A stretch of 64,000 nucleotides of DNA. Source: Voacanga thouarsii. Its lineage: Eukaryota; Streptophyta; Magnoliopsida; Gentianales; Apocynaceae. Location of the stretch: the NCBI GenBank assembly GCA_026120185.1, contig JANUWF010001783.1, positions 7,965,001 through 8,029,000 of the forward strand, written 5' to 3'. Below the pieces are notes generated by a model, which was given only the letters and a program-made list of their open reading frames with translations, did no database searches and was not told where the DNA came from. The stretch's first letter is position 1; each line of letters begins with the position of its first letter. The translations under genes were made by a program, and so were the position numbers. Below are positions 11,320-23,855 of this stretch, one piece after another.

Positions 11320-12188
11320 AGATAAAGTAAATTATAAAAGGAAGACGACATAAATTAAAACTAATGGATAATTTTATTGTCATACTATTTCTCGTTATTG
11401 CATTATTGTCCTTACACTTATAGAATCCTCTCAATCTCATACGTCTCCTCCTTTTCAGTTTAGGTTCTTGCCTACTTGTTTCGTTCTCCCTATGGATCTC
11501 AAACATCCCCTTTGTTTCTGTTCTCCATATTAATCTCAAACATCTCTTCTATTCTGTCCTCTCAATGTTGTTGCCTACTGAATATCTTCTCTTCTCAGCT
11601 TTATTCTAGTCTCTTCTCATGTATCATCGCTGATTAAATTATCTTTATTTTTCTTTCTCCTCCCTCCACGTTGTTGCCTATTGACTTTGTTCTCTTCTCA
11701 ACTTCATTCTAGCGTCTTCTCATTAATCGTCACTGATTAAATTATCTCCAATAATCTTTTTATTTTTGGTTAGCAGTAATAACTTTATTAGATTTATGAA
11801 TATAATTTGTAAATCTAGGGGGGGTTTCATGTAATATGTAGCTTTATTAGATTTTTGAATATAATTTCTAAGTTTTTGGATAAACTTTTTTTTCTCCTTG
11901 GAATTTTTGGATGAGTTTTTTTTTTCCCCAACCTCCCATATGCTAAAATTTCTCCATGATTTCATGGGTATGGAAATCTAACCTTAAAGTATTCGATAGC
12001 ATTATTTTAAAGTTCTATGGTAGATATTATGCATCCGCCAAATTTTTGTAATAACTATCCACAGTATGCCCAGAGTATTTGAAGAAGAATTACACTAATA
12101 TACTTGTGTTTCAATTATCTATTATAGTTGAAAATTGTTCCCAATAAGTTATGTGTTTTGAGAAACTAGACTAGATTTGCTTTTCATC
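11320..12188. other. Non-coding flank with a ~104-bp tandem duplication
   Basis: No gene recognised. The stretch from about 11566 (TTGTTGCCTACTGAATAT, CTGATTAAATTATCT) is repeated with changes from about 11670, ending near 11748. The rest is ordinary AT-rich sequence. Confidence 0.6.
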
Positions 12189-13663
12189 TATAACACCCTG
12201 TCCAATCCATATAGGTTGAGAAGTTAAATTTGCATTCATGAACATTTGGGTGAATATAATTGTTGGGAAAAATACAGTTACATGCCTTAATTGCTAGAAT
12301 GACTATTTATTTTAATTTGTAAATGTGAATTTTATTAATTATTTATGTGTAATTTGATTATACAATTTTTATGAAGGTAGGAAAACCTAATTTTATATTT
12401 CAGAGGAGCAAAATGATATATAGTATAACTACTACTTCAATTTTTTGGAGTAAAATTATAGTTTTATATTCTATATGGGAGGGCATAAAACATTTTCTTT
12501 ATAAATAGTGCCCAAATTATAATTAGTGCAAATTTTTATAAGAGTCAACATAGAGAATTTTTTTTAATTGACTTGATTTTTATTTAATCAAACCCTAATG
12601 TTGCAAAATTGAGTTAACTACCTAAAATACCCATAGGTTGCTGCCACTTTGGAAAGAGAAACCCTAAATCTTCTTTTAATGAAAGTTTAATCCTAACTTT
12701 CCTTTATATTTTAATCTTAACCATTCATTTTTACTATATCTTAGCCTTTTATTCTTTCTTCTTATCCAAGGAAATAATCCTAACCCTTCATTTATAATTA
12801 AATTATAGCCTTTTACTTTATTATATCTAGCCCACCAATTGATTTAACAATCCATTTTACGTTATCTTAACTTTACATTTTACTCAATAAAAACTATTGA
12901 AATTATATCTTATCCAATACAATCAATCTTAGCCCTATATCTATTTCAATCTCGACCTTTCATTTAAACACATCCTAGCCATGAATTTCATAAAATCTTA
13001 GTGCCTAATTTTTCTTCTTGCCCAAACAATTAAATCAAAACCCTTCATTCATCTTGCTAACAAAGAAAACCAAAAAGTTTTCTCATTTCCCGTAGCAAAA
13101 TCAGTAGCACCTCTCTTCTCTCTCAAAATTTTCTCTCCTCCTCCCTTCTCTTGGCTGCCACCTATCCTTCTTTTCTTTCCTTTGATTTTTCCCTTGCCAA
13201 AAGAAGAACCCTAACCCTAGAAATTAAAGATTCAAACATCCTTCTTGCTGGAATTAGGATCTTCTTCAAGTGTTCTTCAAGAGGTATTAGCTAAGAACTC
13301 ATTTTCTTTTTATTTTCTTAAGTTTGGCAAAACTTACTTTTTTGGACAAATTTGTTACTTCATGAAAAATGTGTTCTTTAATTAAGTTTTTGTTGAGAAA
13401 TTGTTATAACATTGATATTAACTTGATATATTATGTATATGAAGCTTTGTATATGAAAGTGATGGAGTTTTAAAGTTGATTTCATGTTTAGAAATGCTAT
13501 GTAAAACACAGTTCTTCAGTGGACAGATTTGTTATGTTTGATTCGTATTGTGTGTGTGAGTGTGTGTGTGTGTGTGTGAATTTCTTTAGGAATTGAATAA
13601 TGATTGATTATAGAACTTCTTTGATTTTTTAGGAGTATTTTGGTGTAAAAATTGCATGAATAT
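12189..13663 (+). repeat. Probable Gypsy LTR fragment, plus orientation
   Basis: It begins with a decayed ATAACACCCTGTCC, like the TGTAACACCC start of chromovirus LTRs. It continues into a pyrimidine-rich, AAACCCTAA- and TCTCTCTC-bearing leader-like region (12580-13300), typical of the transcribed R/U5 part of plant Gypsy LTRs. A (TG)n tract lies at about 13548-13578. It is cut at 13664 by another LTR in the opposite orientation. No internal domain is present. Confidence 0.45.
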
Positions 13664-14290
13664 TGTAACAGTCCACTGATGTGTGACCCAATAAGGTTGG
13701 GGATGTCGCCCCGTCCTTAGGATTAGGGGTTTCTATAACTAGGTAAGTGCAAAAATGAAATAAAATTCAAACTTAAGATTGCAATCCATTCAATTGGTGC
13801 ACACAAGAAAAAGTTAACAACTCCAAATAAAGTAGTGAAGCAACATCAATTCTTGACTCTAGTAATTTCCCATCTTGGATCTAATGTCTCCTGAAACATG
13901 ACATAGAACTCGTGTGAGAAAGAACTTCTCAATAAGTCCTGTGTGTGCACATGACACTTTTACAATGTTTCATGATGCAATTTGCAAAGACAATAAGAGA
14001 GAAATATTGCAAGTCATAAATCAGAGTATAATTGTCGAGTGGCTTCATTTCAATATTTCATAAATCAGTACAATTAAATTCAGGAGTTCAAGGTTGTGAA
14101 AAGTTGTAAAGGTAAGCCACTCAAATGAAATCACAATTCAATCATCAAAGTAAAAGGGGTCATCAAACCCTCTATCATGACCATCCATTGTGAAACCCTA
14201 CATCATAGTGAAGTGGGCGATCAACCCACTGAGTAGGATTCCTCTCTCTCTCCTACTTAAATTTATTGGTCGTCTATCTTTGGATAATAG
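13664..14290 (-). repeat. Gypsy LTR, first part, interrupted by the Sirevirus
   Basis: Starts TGTAACAGTCC on the plus strand and carries GATGTCGCCCCGTCC and TAAGTCCTGTGTGTGC. These match the layout of the inner (U5) end of the chromovirus LTR at 35737 onward (GTGTCGCTCCGTCC, TAAGTCCCGTGTGTGC), so the LTR points to the minus strand. It continues after the Sirevirus at 25048. The last five bases (AATAG) are the Sirevirus target site. Confidence 0.6.
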
Positions 14291-15489
14291 TGAAAAACCT
14301 TAGAAGGGGGTAAATAAGGTTTTTGGCAAATTAAAAATTTTCAAATTGTCTGATATACATAATAATGATGATCTTTAAGTTTTTTGGATCAACTTTATGG
14401 CAACAAAGAAAGCAATCCAAGAAAACCTTGAGAACTATCCAGATTCAAACTAAAGTAAGATGTATAATGCATTAATGTTGTAAGCTGATAAATGAGACAC
14501 AGAATGTATAGTGGTTTGATCTATCAAGATCTACATCCACTACCTTAAACTCACACTTAAGGATTTTTAATCAGATTTCATTTACTCAATTTAATGAAAT
14601 CAAACTGTACCAAATACAAGAGAGGATCACCACACTTGGTTTTCCAAAACCTTTCAACCAAACAATCAAATCAAGGTTCACCCCAAATGAGTTTTACACC
14701 ATAACTTTGTAATACAAAAGAGGTTGAATATCAATGGAACAGTAAATGCTCACTTGTTTAAGCAGATGTGCACCAAGGTACAAAGCACAAATACTTTTAC
14801 CTTTTTGACACAATTTGAATTCACTTTGAAGCACTTGATAAAAGGAGATTTTTGTTTTCTATAGAGCAAGAGTGTTTCTTAAAAGAATGTCACAAAAATC
14901 TTATGTCTAATCATGTTTAGAGACTTTATATAGAGCTATAAAGTGAAGTACCAAAGGCTATAAAACGACTATAATTTTTCTGTTAAATTTATCCGTATTT
15001 TGGACTCATATTTCGAACGACAATGCATCCAAAAGGTAAGTCCAAAATGGCACTTTTTCAGGCAGAAACGATTCGACACTGTTTACAGGATTTTGGATGA
15101 ATCTTTTGGATGCATAATCATCCAAACCACTCAATCCAAAATTCTGAGATTTTCAAAAATTTGAAATCTTTTTCCTTGTGTGCTTCAAGGTAGAAATAAA
15201 TTGAATCAAAAGGTAAAGAAACATATGAATTAAAAAAAAATACATTAATAACACTTCCTAGTCTAAAGTTCTTCCATAAGGACTTCTTGGTATACAACCT
15301 CATAAGTTTGAACTTCATTTTGATTACCCATACTCGAATTCCGTTGCTCAAGAGTTGCTTAACAATCTTATTTGAATGCCTTAGAAGAATTGAGGTCAAA
15401 CATGTCCTATCACATATAGATTACACAAGTTAGTTCACATCAATATTTGTCATAAGTCAAAACATAGGAGAAAGTCATTAAGGCTAACA
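14291..15489 (-). repeat. Sirevirus 3' LTR
   Basis: Reads TGTTAGCCTTAATG...AAGGTTTTTCA on the minus strand and has the copia TG...CA ends. It is homologous along its full length to 23856-25042 (1,199 versus 1,187 bp). On the plus strand its left end directly follows the target duplicate AATAG, and the polypurine tract lies directly after its right end. Confidence 0.95.
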
Positions 15490-15502
15490 ATCTCCCCCTT
15501 TT
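15490..15502 (-). other. Sirevirus polypurine tract
   Basis: Minus strand AAAAGGGGGAGAT directly precedes the 3' LTR TGTTAGCC. It is the expected primer for plus-strand DNA synthesis. Confidence 0.88.
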
Positions 15503-16880
15503 GAGTGATGGCAAAACTTGATGGAATTTAGAGAAAAATAACTATATAAACATGTTAGACCGAAAGAAATAAGAATGTTTTTCATTGAAATACAATATCT
15601 CATTATGAAACTTAAAGAGTGCTTATGAGATTTAAGATATAATATATATATATAAACTTCATAAACATGGCTTAATGAGCCTATAGTCTAACCTACCTCC
15701 ATATTTTTATGATTATTCCAAAAATAAATAATAAATTTTATGAAGGAGATATAGTAGGCAAGTTAAATGATGAGATGTTCTCCCTTAATATTTGCATATA
15801 TGAATATTTCAAAATGAGAGAAATTGAAGTTAATTTTGTACGTCTAAATCTTACGTCCAAAACATTGGTGAAAGTATATATGAAACCTTTATGAATGCGA
15901 GTTTTGGATGTTCAAAAGGTGTGTGTCCAAAACAATATGAATCTTTGAAAAAGATTTTTGGATCAAAGAAATATGAGTCCAAAACCCCCCCTGACACAAT
16001 ACATGGGATAATGAATTTTTCAAAATCTCAAAGAGTTTTGATCATAAAGGAAGCAATCTATCTGACTGAATTTTTTATCAATGAAATTGTCACAGAAACA
16101 TATCAACATCTTATCAATCTAGTCTCAAAGATACCTTAATTATGAAGAGAATACTTTTGGATAAAAAAAATCAGGATACCAAACTGATGTTTAATTTGGA
16201 TAACAACAAACTAAAATCAGAGATAATCAATTTTTATATCAAGCAGTTCATCTAAAAAAAAATCAAATCAAGCATAAAGTTTCCCTCAAGTAAATTTCAT
16301 CGTTCACAATTATAAGCAGAATTGTATGCAGAAAATTAGCCAAAAATTATCCCAACATTCCAAACAAAAACTTCTAATCAGTTTCCAGTAATCATATCCA
16401 GTTAAGCAAAAATTTCCAGTTAGTTTCATATTTGCAGTAAATTCATATTTTCAGTCATAGCTAATCATATCAGTAACTATCCCAAAATTTTTCAAACAAA
16501 AACTTCCCAGTCAGTTTCATATCAGTTACATCTTAGTTTCATATTAGTTCAAACAAAAAGCTTCCCAGTCATTCAGTTGCATATTAGTTAAAACAAAAAC
16601 TTCCCAGTTATTCATATCAGTTTCATCTCAGTTTCATATCTTCATATCAGTATCTCAGTTTCATATCAGTCTAATATCTTCTCCCCCTTTGTCATCAATC
16701 AAAAAGAGTAATAACAGAAAAGAATCAGAAGAAATAGAATATAGATAGATAGGAAGTATTTAGAATTTAAGCAGTTAGTCTAGTGCATAAGTAAGGACAG
16801 AAAAGTAAATTGTTTAACTGCAAAAAGTAAATTATTTACGATATTAGAGAAAATATCAACTGAAGATCATTCTGCCAAAC
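15503..16880 (-). other. Sirevirus non-coding region before the 3' LTR, with second polypurine tract
   Basis: Short open stretches here resemble no protein family. From 16260 to 16690 the DNA is a degenerate minisatellite built from CAGTTTCATATCAG and AACAAAAACTTCCCAGT. At about 16679-16691 a second polypurine tract (plus strand TTCTCCCCCTTT) repeats the one next to the LTR. Multiplied polypurine tracts upstream of the 3' LTR have been described in Sireviruses. Confidence 0.65.
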
Positions 16881-18437
16881 TAATCTTCTTAGGACATGTG
16901 AATTGTTTCAGCTTTAGATTCTGCACCCTTTTAAGAGTGTTGACCAGCAATCTTACTGGATTTTCTTTTAACCACAACATGCTTCTGTCTTTTTCGAGAT
17001 TAGACATGTGGTTTGGAGGAGGCAGAAGATGCTACAGCTTCCTGAATCAGGAATTTTTCCTTGGTTTGCACAGTAGCATGTACTTTCTCCGCCGCAGGCA
17101 GTTCTTGTTCAGTCTCTTTCTCAATGACAGGTTCTTCTCATATTACATTTGCTTGAGCAGATACTATAGGTGTAGACACCAGGTTATTTGTTTTTGCTGT
17201 CTTTTCTACTGTTGTCAGTCTATTCCCAAGACTTTGCAGCTCAGAACTGAGGCTATCCAGTTTGACAGCCAGTGAGTTGATAGCGTCTAAAATACTCTCA
17301 AAGAGTCCCATGTCCTTTTCTTTTCCTTTAGTAGAGGATTCTACTTGAGGATCTTCCTCAAGCTTTCTTTTGTCCTAACAGAAGGGGTAGTCTTTCCTTT
17401 TGCTTTTATTTTCATCAATCTTTCTTTTTCCTCAACTTCAGTATCTCGAAGCAACTTCCATTCATTGCCCACTCTTACATATCCCATTCTCTCAAAAGAA
17501 TCAAAGCTATAAACATTAATTTTTGATGGAACACAGGGAACTGAATTTAATTCAACATTAAAATATCTGAATACTTTAGTTAACAGATTTTCAAAAGGCA
17601 AAGCTTTGCTAGAGGTATTGCTCGATTGCAGCATCAACTTAGCAACTAAAAACTAAAACTAATTTACCTTCCCTATGCCAAAGCTAACATAATTACTATC
17701 TACAAAATATTTATGGAGGTCTTATGACCAAAACTCGGCACTACCATGGTAGAAACCATATGGTGCAAGATCCTTCCAATTCCATTCAGCCATTTTATGT
17801 TTCTATTACTCGAGTTCCCAAAACTCCTTCCTTCAGCAAAAATTTCCTCAAATTTCTTTAACTCAAATATGTCATTTCCCTCTGAAAATTTATTTAACTC
17901 AAAATATTGAATCCCTCCATCCCTTACATCACAGATTCTATTTAGCAAACGATGATCAAACTCAATGTCATTTTCTAACTCTTGAGACATACCACCGAAT
18001 TATAAAACCTCCCTCTGTCTCCTTAAGACATCCCTTTCTTAGATTGACATAAAAGTCCCAAACAAGTGGAGTACATAATTTTTCATTAACAGAAAGTAAA
18101 CTATCCATCCAATATGTTCAAACATATCCGATACATTTGAGAGATTTAGAAAGGACGAAGGATTAGCATGATATCTAGAAATTACGGTTCTACTTTTTGA
18201 AACCTAGTCATTGTATTTAGATTCACATTTAGAGTCAATAAATCGAAGTACCTGATTTTTGGAACTCACTTGTTCTGGTGAAGATTTTAATGAATTATAA
18301 TGTGATGTTGAGAAGTCTAGTTCAGGGGAGACATCTTTTCCTTTTGCTTTGCTCAAGGTTGAACCCTTTTTCTTTGTCTTTGGAGACATTTTTTGCACCT
18401 TCTTGGGTTTTAGAGTAGATGATTTCATTTTTGCCAT
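16881..18437 (-). pseudogene. Sirevirus envelope-like ORF, broken
   Basis: The likely start is MAKMKSSTLKPKKVQKM at 18437, a very lysine-rich N-terminus. A middle domain (17700-17990: FDHRLLNRICDVRDGG, GIGRILHHMVSTMVVPSFGH) resembles the 'putative plant transposon protein' region found downstream of pol in Sireviruses. The C-terminal part (about 17215-17310) reads LFESILDAINSLAVKLDSLS then SELQSLGNRLTTVEK, a leucine-spaced coiled coil. Multiple stops and frameshifts interrupt it, for example after 18204 and around 17650-17700. The function of these ORFs is unproven; no transmembrane segment is obvious. The segment 18438-18909 between this ORF and pol is AT-rich spacer with no gene. Confidence 0.7.
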
Positions 18438-18909
18438 TAAAAATATTAGGGCTTTTGGACTGATGATTTTTTGGAGAAGAAGAATATAGAGAGTTTTTGG
18501 AAGATAGCGGTTATAAAGATTTGGAGGAGAGAAGAAACGAAGTGCTTTGAATGTTTGGAGAATTGTGAAGTACATTGAAAAGACAAATTATTCACAAAGA
18601 TTTAGAGAAAAGCGCAAACCCTCCTTTTTTTTTTTAAATTCAAAAATTGGAATATGGAACCAGTTATTTTTCAAACAAAAAGAAATATAGAGTATATAAA
18701 AAAAAAAAAAATTCTGTTTTGGATTTTGACCCAACTCGAAATAATCATCCAAATGAAACTTTTTCAGAAATTCATTTTTGATGTAGGATTTGGAATCAAA
18801 TACTGCGTCCAAAATAAGTTGTTGGCGTGTTTTGGATATAAACACTGTGTCCAAAAACTTCATCTTCACTAATCATGCAAAATAAAGAAGACTTGTACCA
18901 CTAGGTTAG

Positions 18910-21900
18910 TTATGAGATTTTTGTAATTCCCAATCCTCTTCTTAGATTGTTGAATCTTTCTTCGGCTAGAGGTTTTATAAAGATATCTGCAAGCTGTTCA
19001 TCAATTGAAATATGTTCAACACACACATCGCCTTTGAGCACATAATCTCGGATAAAATAATGTTTAACTTCTATATGCTTTGTCCTAAAATGTTGAACAA
19101 GATTTTTTGTTAGATTGATAGCACTTATATTGTCACATAATATAGGTACTGTCACATAATATAGGTATGCAATTAAAGTTAAGACCAAAATTAAGCAATA
19201 TATTCTTCATCTACAAAATTTGTGCACAATAATTGCCGGCTACAATGTATTCGGCCTCAGTTGTGGATAAGGATACACAAGCTTGCTTTTTGCTGTGCCA
19301 TGACACAAGAGAGTGTCCAAGAAATTGACAATGGCCACTAGTGCTTTTTCTTTCCACTTTACAGCCTGCATAATCTGCATCAGTGTATCCTATCAGATAA
19401 AATGTGTTAGTGTGAGGATACCATAAGCCATAATCATATGTGCCGATTAGATATCCAAGCATGCGTTTTACTGCACATAGATGTGATTCTTTTGGACATG
19501 ATTGAAAACGGACACAAAGATATACTGAAAACATAATGTTAGGTCGGCTAGTAGTAAGATAGAGTAAGTTTTCAATCATACCTCTATACTTATGTTCATC
19601 TACCTTCTTACCCTTTTCATCTTGGTCAAGTTTTATAGAAGTACTCATAGGTGTGCAAATTTCTTTGGCTTCATTCATACCAAACATTTTGAGCAACTCC
19701 TTGGCATACTTAGCTTGATTTATAAAGATTCCATCCTTGATTTGCTTAATTTGCAGCCCGAGGAAGAAATTTAGTTCTCCCATCATGCTTATTTTGAATT
19801 TTTGTTGCATTGTCTTAGCAAATATCTTGCACAAAGAATTATTTGTAGCACAAAAAATGATATCATCAACATAGATTTGAACAATTAGTAGATCACCAGA
19901 ATTATCGGATTTGATGAACAAAGTGGTATTGATCAAGCCTCTTAAAAAACCTTTTGAAATCAAAAAACCACTAAGTCTCTCATACCAAGCTTGTGAATCT
20001 TGTTTTAATCCATAAAGAGCTTTAGAAAGTTTGAAAACGTTATTTGAAAAGTACTCATGAATAACACCAGGAGATTATTCAACATATACTTCCTCCTCGA
20101 GAAAACCATTTATGAATGCACTCTTAACATCCATTTGATAGAGCATGAAATTTTTGAAGGATGCAAAAGCAAGAAGCATTCTTATAGACTCTAGTCTAGC
20201 AACATGAGCAAATGTCTTATCATAATCAATGCATTCTTCTTGATTAAATCCTTAGGTGACCAATCTAGCTTTATTTCTAATCACAACTCCATTTTCATCA
20301 AGTTTATTTCTAAATACCCACTTGGTATCAATAACTAGACGATCAAGTAGTCTAAGGACAAGTTTTCAAATTTGATTTCTTTCAAATTGGTTTAATTCCT
20401 CTTGCATAGCAATAATCCAAAATTCATCATGCGGTGCATTATCAATACATTTAGGTTCTATATTTAAGAGAAGAGCAAAGTTATCTATGAAATACCATTT
20501 AGTTTTAACTCCATAGTTTGGATCACCAATGATTTGTTCTTTGGAATGACTTGTTTTGTATTTCCAATCCTTTGACAATTGTTGATTCGTAGAATCTTCA
20601 GTTTGTTCCTTTCCTTGTTCAGCTTGTTGCTCTTCAATTTCTTCTTCTTTTGCATGAATATCTAGCGGTGGAGCTTTGAGTTAGTTTATTCTTAATTCCT
20701 TTGAACCTCCTACATTATCATCATCATTCTTTGAAGCGTAAATATTAGATTCATCAAACACAACATGTATGAATTTTTCCACACAAAGAGTTTTTTTTAT
20801 TGTACACTCTATATACCTTTTTGTTGGAAGAGTATCCAAGAAATATTGCCTCATCGGATTTGCTATCAAATTTTTCAAGATTGTCTCGGGTATTAAAGAC
20901 AAAACATTTACAACCAAACACTTTAAAATAAGAGATTGATAGAGTTTTGTCAAATATAAGTTCAAAAGGTATTTTTCTCAAAAATGGTCTTAGCATAACT
21001 CGGTTTACTATATAGCAAGCTGTATTAACAACTTCAGCCCAAAAGTATTTTGGAAGGACATTTTCACAAAGTATTGATCTAGCCATTTCTTACAAAATTC
21101 GATTTTTCTTCTCAATAGCACCATTTTGTTGAGGTGTTTTGGCTGTTGAAAAATTGTGAAAGACTCCATTTTCATCACAAAAGTGTGTAAATTCATTGTT
21201 GCAAAATTTTTTACCATTATCACTTCTAATAGAAATCAGTTTGCATTTAATAGAGTTTTGGACGCATTTGATCAGTTTCAAAAATTCAGAAAAGGCTTCA
21301 TCCTTTTGTCCAAGAAATAAAGTCCAAGAAATCTAGAGAAATCATCAACTAGCACATATACATACTTTTTACCTCCAAGACTAACAGTCCTCATTGGACC
21401 AAACAAATCCATATGAATTAATTCGAGAGGTTTTGAGGTTGAAATCATTTTCTTGTGTTTAAAGGAGGTTTTGATTTGTTTTTCAAATTGGCATGCATCA
21501 CAAATTTTACTTTTATCAAACTTCATTTTGGATAGTTCCCTAACAAGCTCTTTTGAGGACAGTATATTTAGTAAATCAAAAGACACATGACATAATCTTT
21601 TATGCCAAAGATAATCATCATTGTCATGTACGGATAGGCATCTAATACCATGAGCTATAATGTCATTTAGATAGAATATATACACATTTTCAACATATTT
21701 GGCAATAAAGATTGTTTCAAGATTTGAGCTGTCCATTATAAAACAAGAATCCTTTTCAAAAATGACTTTGCAGCCATTATCACATAGTTGATTAATGCTA
21801 AGCAAGTTATATTTCAAATAATCAATTAGTAATACTTGTTTTGTAATGATTGAGGAACCTTTACCAATGTTACTAATGCAAAGAATCTTTCCTTTCTTCT

Positions 21901-22015
21901 TGTCTCCAAAAGTAACAAATCCTTCATTTGTAGTATGTATATCATCTAACAAGGCTGCGTCTCCAGCCATGTGTCTTGAACAACCGCTGTCCAAGAACCA
22001 CTTGGTGAAGTTCAA
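18910..22015 (-). pseudogene. Sirevirus pol (protease, integrase, RT, RNase H), broken
   Basis: Copia domain order on the minus strand: protease WFLDSGCSRHM (about 21960-22000); integrase zinc region LWHKRLCHVSF...CDACQFEKQ (about 21490-21610); integrase core MDLFGPM and SIRSDNGKKFCNNEF, TPQQNGAIEKKNR (about 21090-21400); RT with VFRNKLDENG, LYQMDVKSAFINGFLEEEVY and YVDDIIF (about 19860-20330); RNase H with TDADYAGC, STTEAEYI (about 19215-19400) and LCDNISAI...RTKHIEV (about 19040-19150). Frameshifts and stops occur throughout. A ~20-bp tandem duplication (CACATAATATAGGTA twice, about 19133-19167) breaks the RNase H region. It would be processed from a Gag-Pol precursor in an active copy. Confidence 0.93.
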
Positions 22016-22105
22016 AGAATGTGCCTATACATGAGAAGGATGAGTGATTTTTAGTACTCACACTTTCTTGGGTCTATGGAGGTTAGTAGCATTTCCTTTG
22101 ATATT

Positions 22106-23657
22106 TCAGAAAATTATTCCACCGGATTCCACTTTTCTTTTAATAAGACATCTCGATGCTATATGTCTCGATTTTTCACAATATGTACATACTTTGTGTG
22201 TCGTGTAATATGAGACAGGTTTAACAAATCGAGGCTTATGAATTTTGTCCTTATTCTCATGTCTATATCCTAAGCTATTTCGATTTCCGACTTGATGTTG
22301 AGTTCCAAGTAATTTTTCCAGATTATTTTTTCCATTTGTGAACTTTTCAATACATGTGGTAAGGTCATTAACTCTATTTTTCATGTCATCAAAAGAGCTA
22401 ACCATACTTTCAAGAGTTTGAATTCTATCACACAAGCTTCTATTTTTCAGAGATACATATTTTAAAGTAATCATGATCAAATCTTTTTCAATAATAGCAC
22501 TTAAATGTGACTCAAGAGATATTTTGTTATCACTTAATAACATTTCGTTCTCATTTATCAAACAGTTAATCTTCAACTTCATTTCTTTATTTTTTCTGGA
22601 CAGTTTTTTTAGTTCATAAAATATATCAATTAATAACTTATTCGGATCATCATGCTTTTCAGTCATAGATATAAGTGAATTAGACATAAAATTAGTTGTA
22701 GTAGAGTTTACCTCGTTTTTCATGGCCATGAAGCATATGTTGGCAGTTTCATTCTCAGAATCTTTTTCTTCAGACTCAGTCCATTTAGGTCCCAAATCCC
22801 CATCAATCATTTGCCTTTAGGTCTTTCTTCTTTCTAAGCATTCTACCTTTCTTGCCCTTTGCAACTGGACAATCAGCAATGAAGTGTTCAGTGCTTTTAC
22901 ATTCATAACATTGAAGTTTGAACGCTGAGGTTTGTCCTTTCTTTCTCACAAACTTCTTTCCTCTTTTGCAGTTTCCTTTATTGAACATCCTTCTGAATTT
23001 TTTTTGCTATCATTGCCAAATCTTCATTGTCTATTTTTGTACTATCACTACTATCACATTGACTAGTTTCTTCATCCTCTTTTTCAACTTTCAATACTAT
23101 TCCCTTTTACCTTTATCATGATTATCAGATTCTTGAAATCTTTTGAGTTTCATCTCATGTGTTAGAAGAGAGCTGATCAGCTCTTTGGTTGGTAAGGATT
23201 TTAAATCCTTGGATTCTTTCACTGCAAGAGCTTTAAGCTGTTAGCTTTTAGGTAAGGCATCCAGAATTTTTTAGTTTTGTTCCCCAAGGAAATAAACCTT
23301 CCCATAGGCCCTGAGACCATTTGTGATATTTGTGAATCTAGTGAACATATCAGTGATGTTTTCATTCGGCTTCATTGTGAATAATTCATAATCATGAATT
23401 AAAAGCTCTAATTTTGATTCTTTAACTTGGTTTGTTCCCTCACGGGTGATTTTAAGTAATTTTCACATGTCATGGATTGAATCACAACAACTAACTCGAT
23501 TGTATTTAGTCCCATCTAGTGCACAGCATAAGATGTTCATAACCTGAAAATATAAAGTCATCTTAGCATTGTCTTCAACACTAAACTCGTCATTCTGTTT
23601 AGGAATTTTTATGCCATCAACAACTTTTGATGGAATAAAAGGACATTTCTCTATCAA
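22106..23657 (-). pseudogene. Sirevirus gag, broken
   Basis: The N-terminal capsid part (MIEKCPFIPSKVVDG, CALDGTKYNRVS; then EGTNQVKESKLELLIHDYEL) is typical of copia UBN2-type Gag. A zinc knuckle CYECKSTEHFIADC lies at about 22870-22915, followed by a long charged coiled-coil region (22300-22700) and a second knuckle-like motif CTYCEKSRHIASRC (about 22150-22200). Double knuckles with a coiled coil between them fit Sirevirus Gag. Several in-frame stops and shifts are present, for example near 23460 and 22990-23100. Confidence 0.85.
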
Positions 23658-23842
23658 ATTTCATAACTCAAAATTGATTGAACACACATAAATTTTCATT
23701 CTGTTTTTTCAGAATGTGTAGTTGTTTCCATTAAACAAAGGATGTCAATTTGTTGAAGATCCTTCAACATATGGAAGAGATGATAAGCTTGCCATGAGGA
23801 TCTTTTCTACAAGGTTGTTAAACCAAGAATATGTAGACCAAA

Positions 23843-23853
23843 CGCTGATACCA
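23843..23853 (-). other. Sirevirus primer binding site
   Basis: Minus strand TGGTATCAGCG, two bases inside the 5' LTR. It matches the initiator tRNA-Met 3' end (usual form TGGTATCAGAGC) with one late mismatch. Confidence 0.8.
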
Positions 23854-23855
23854 AA

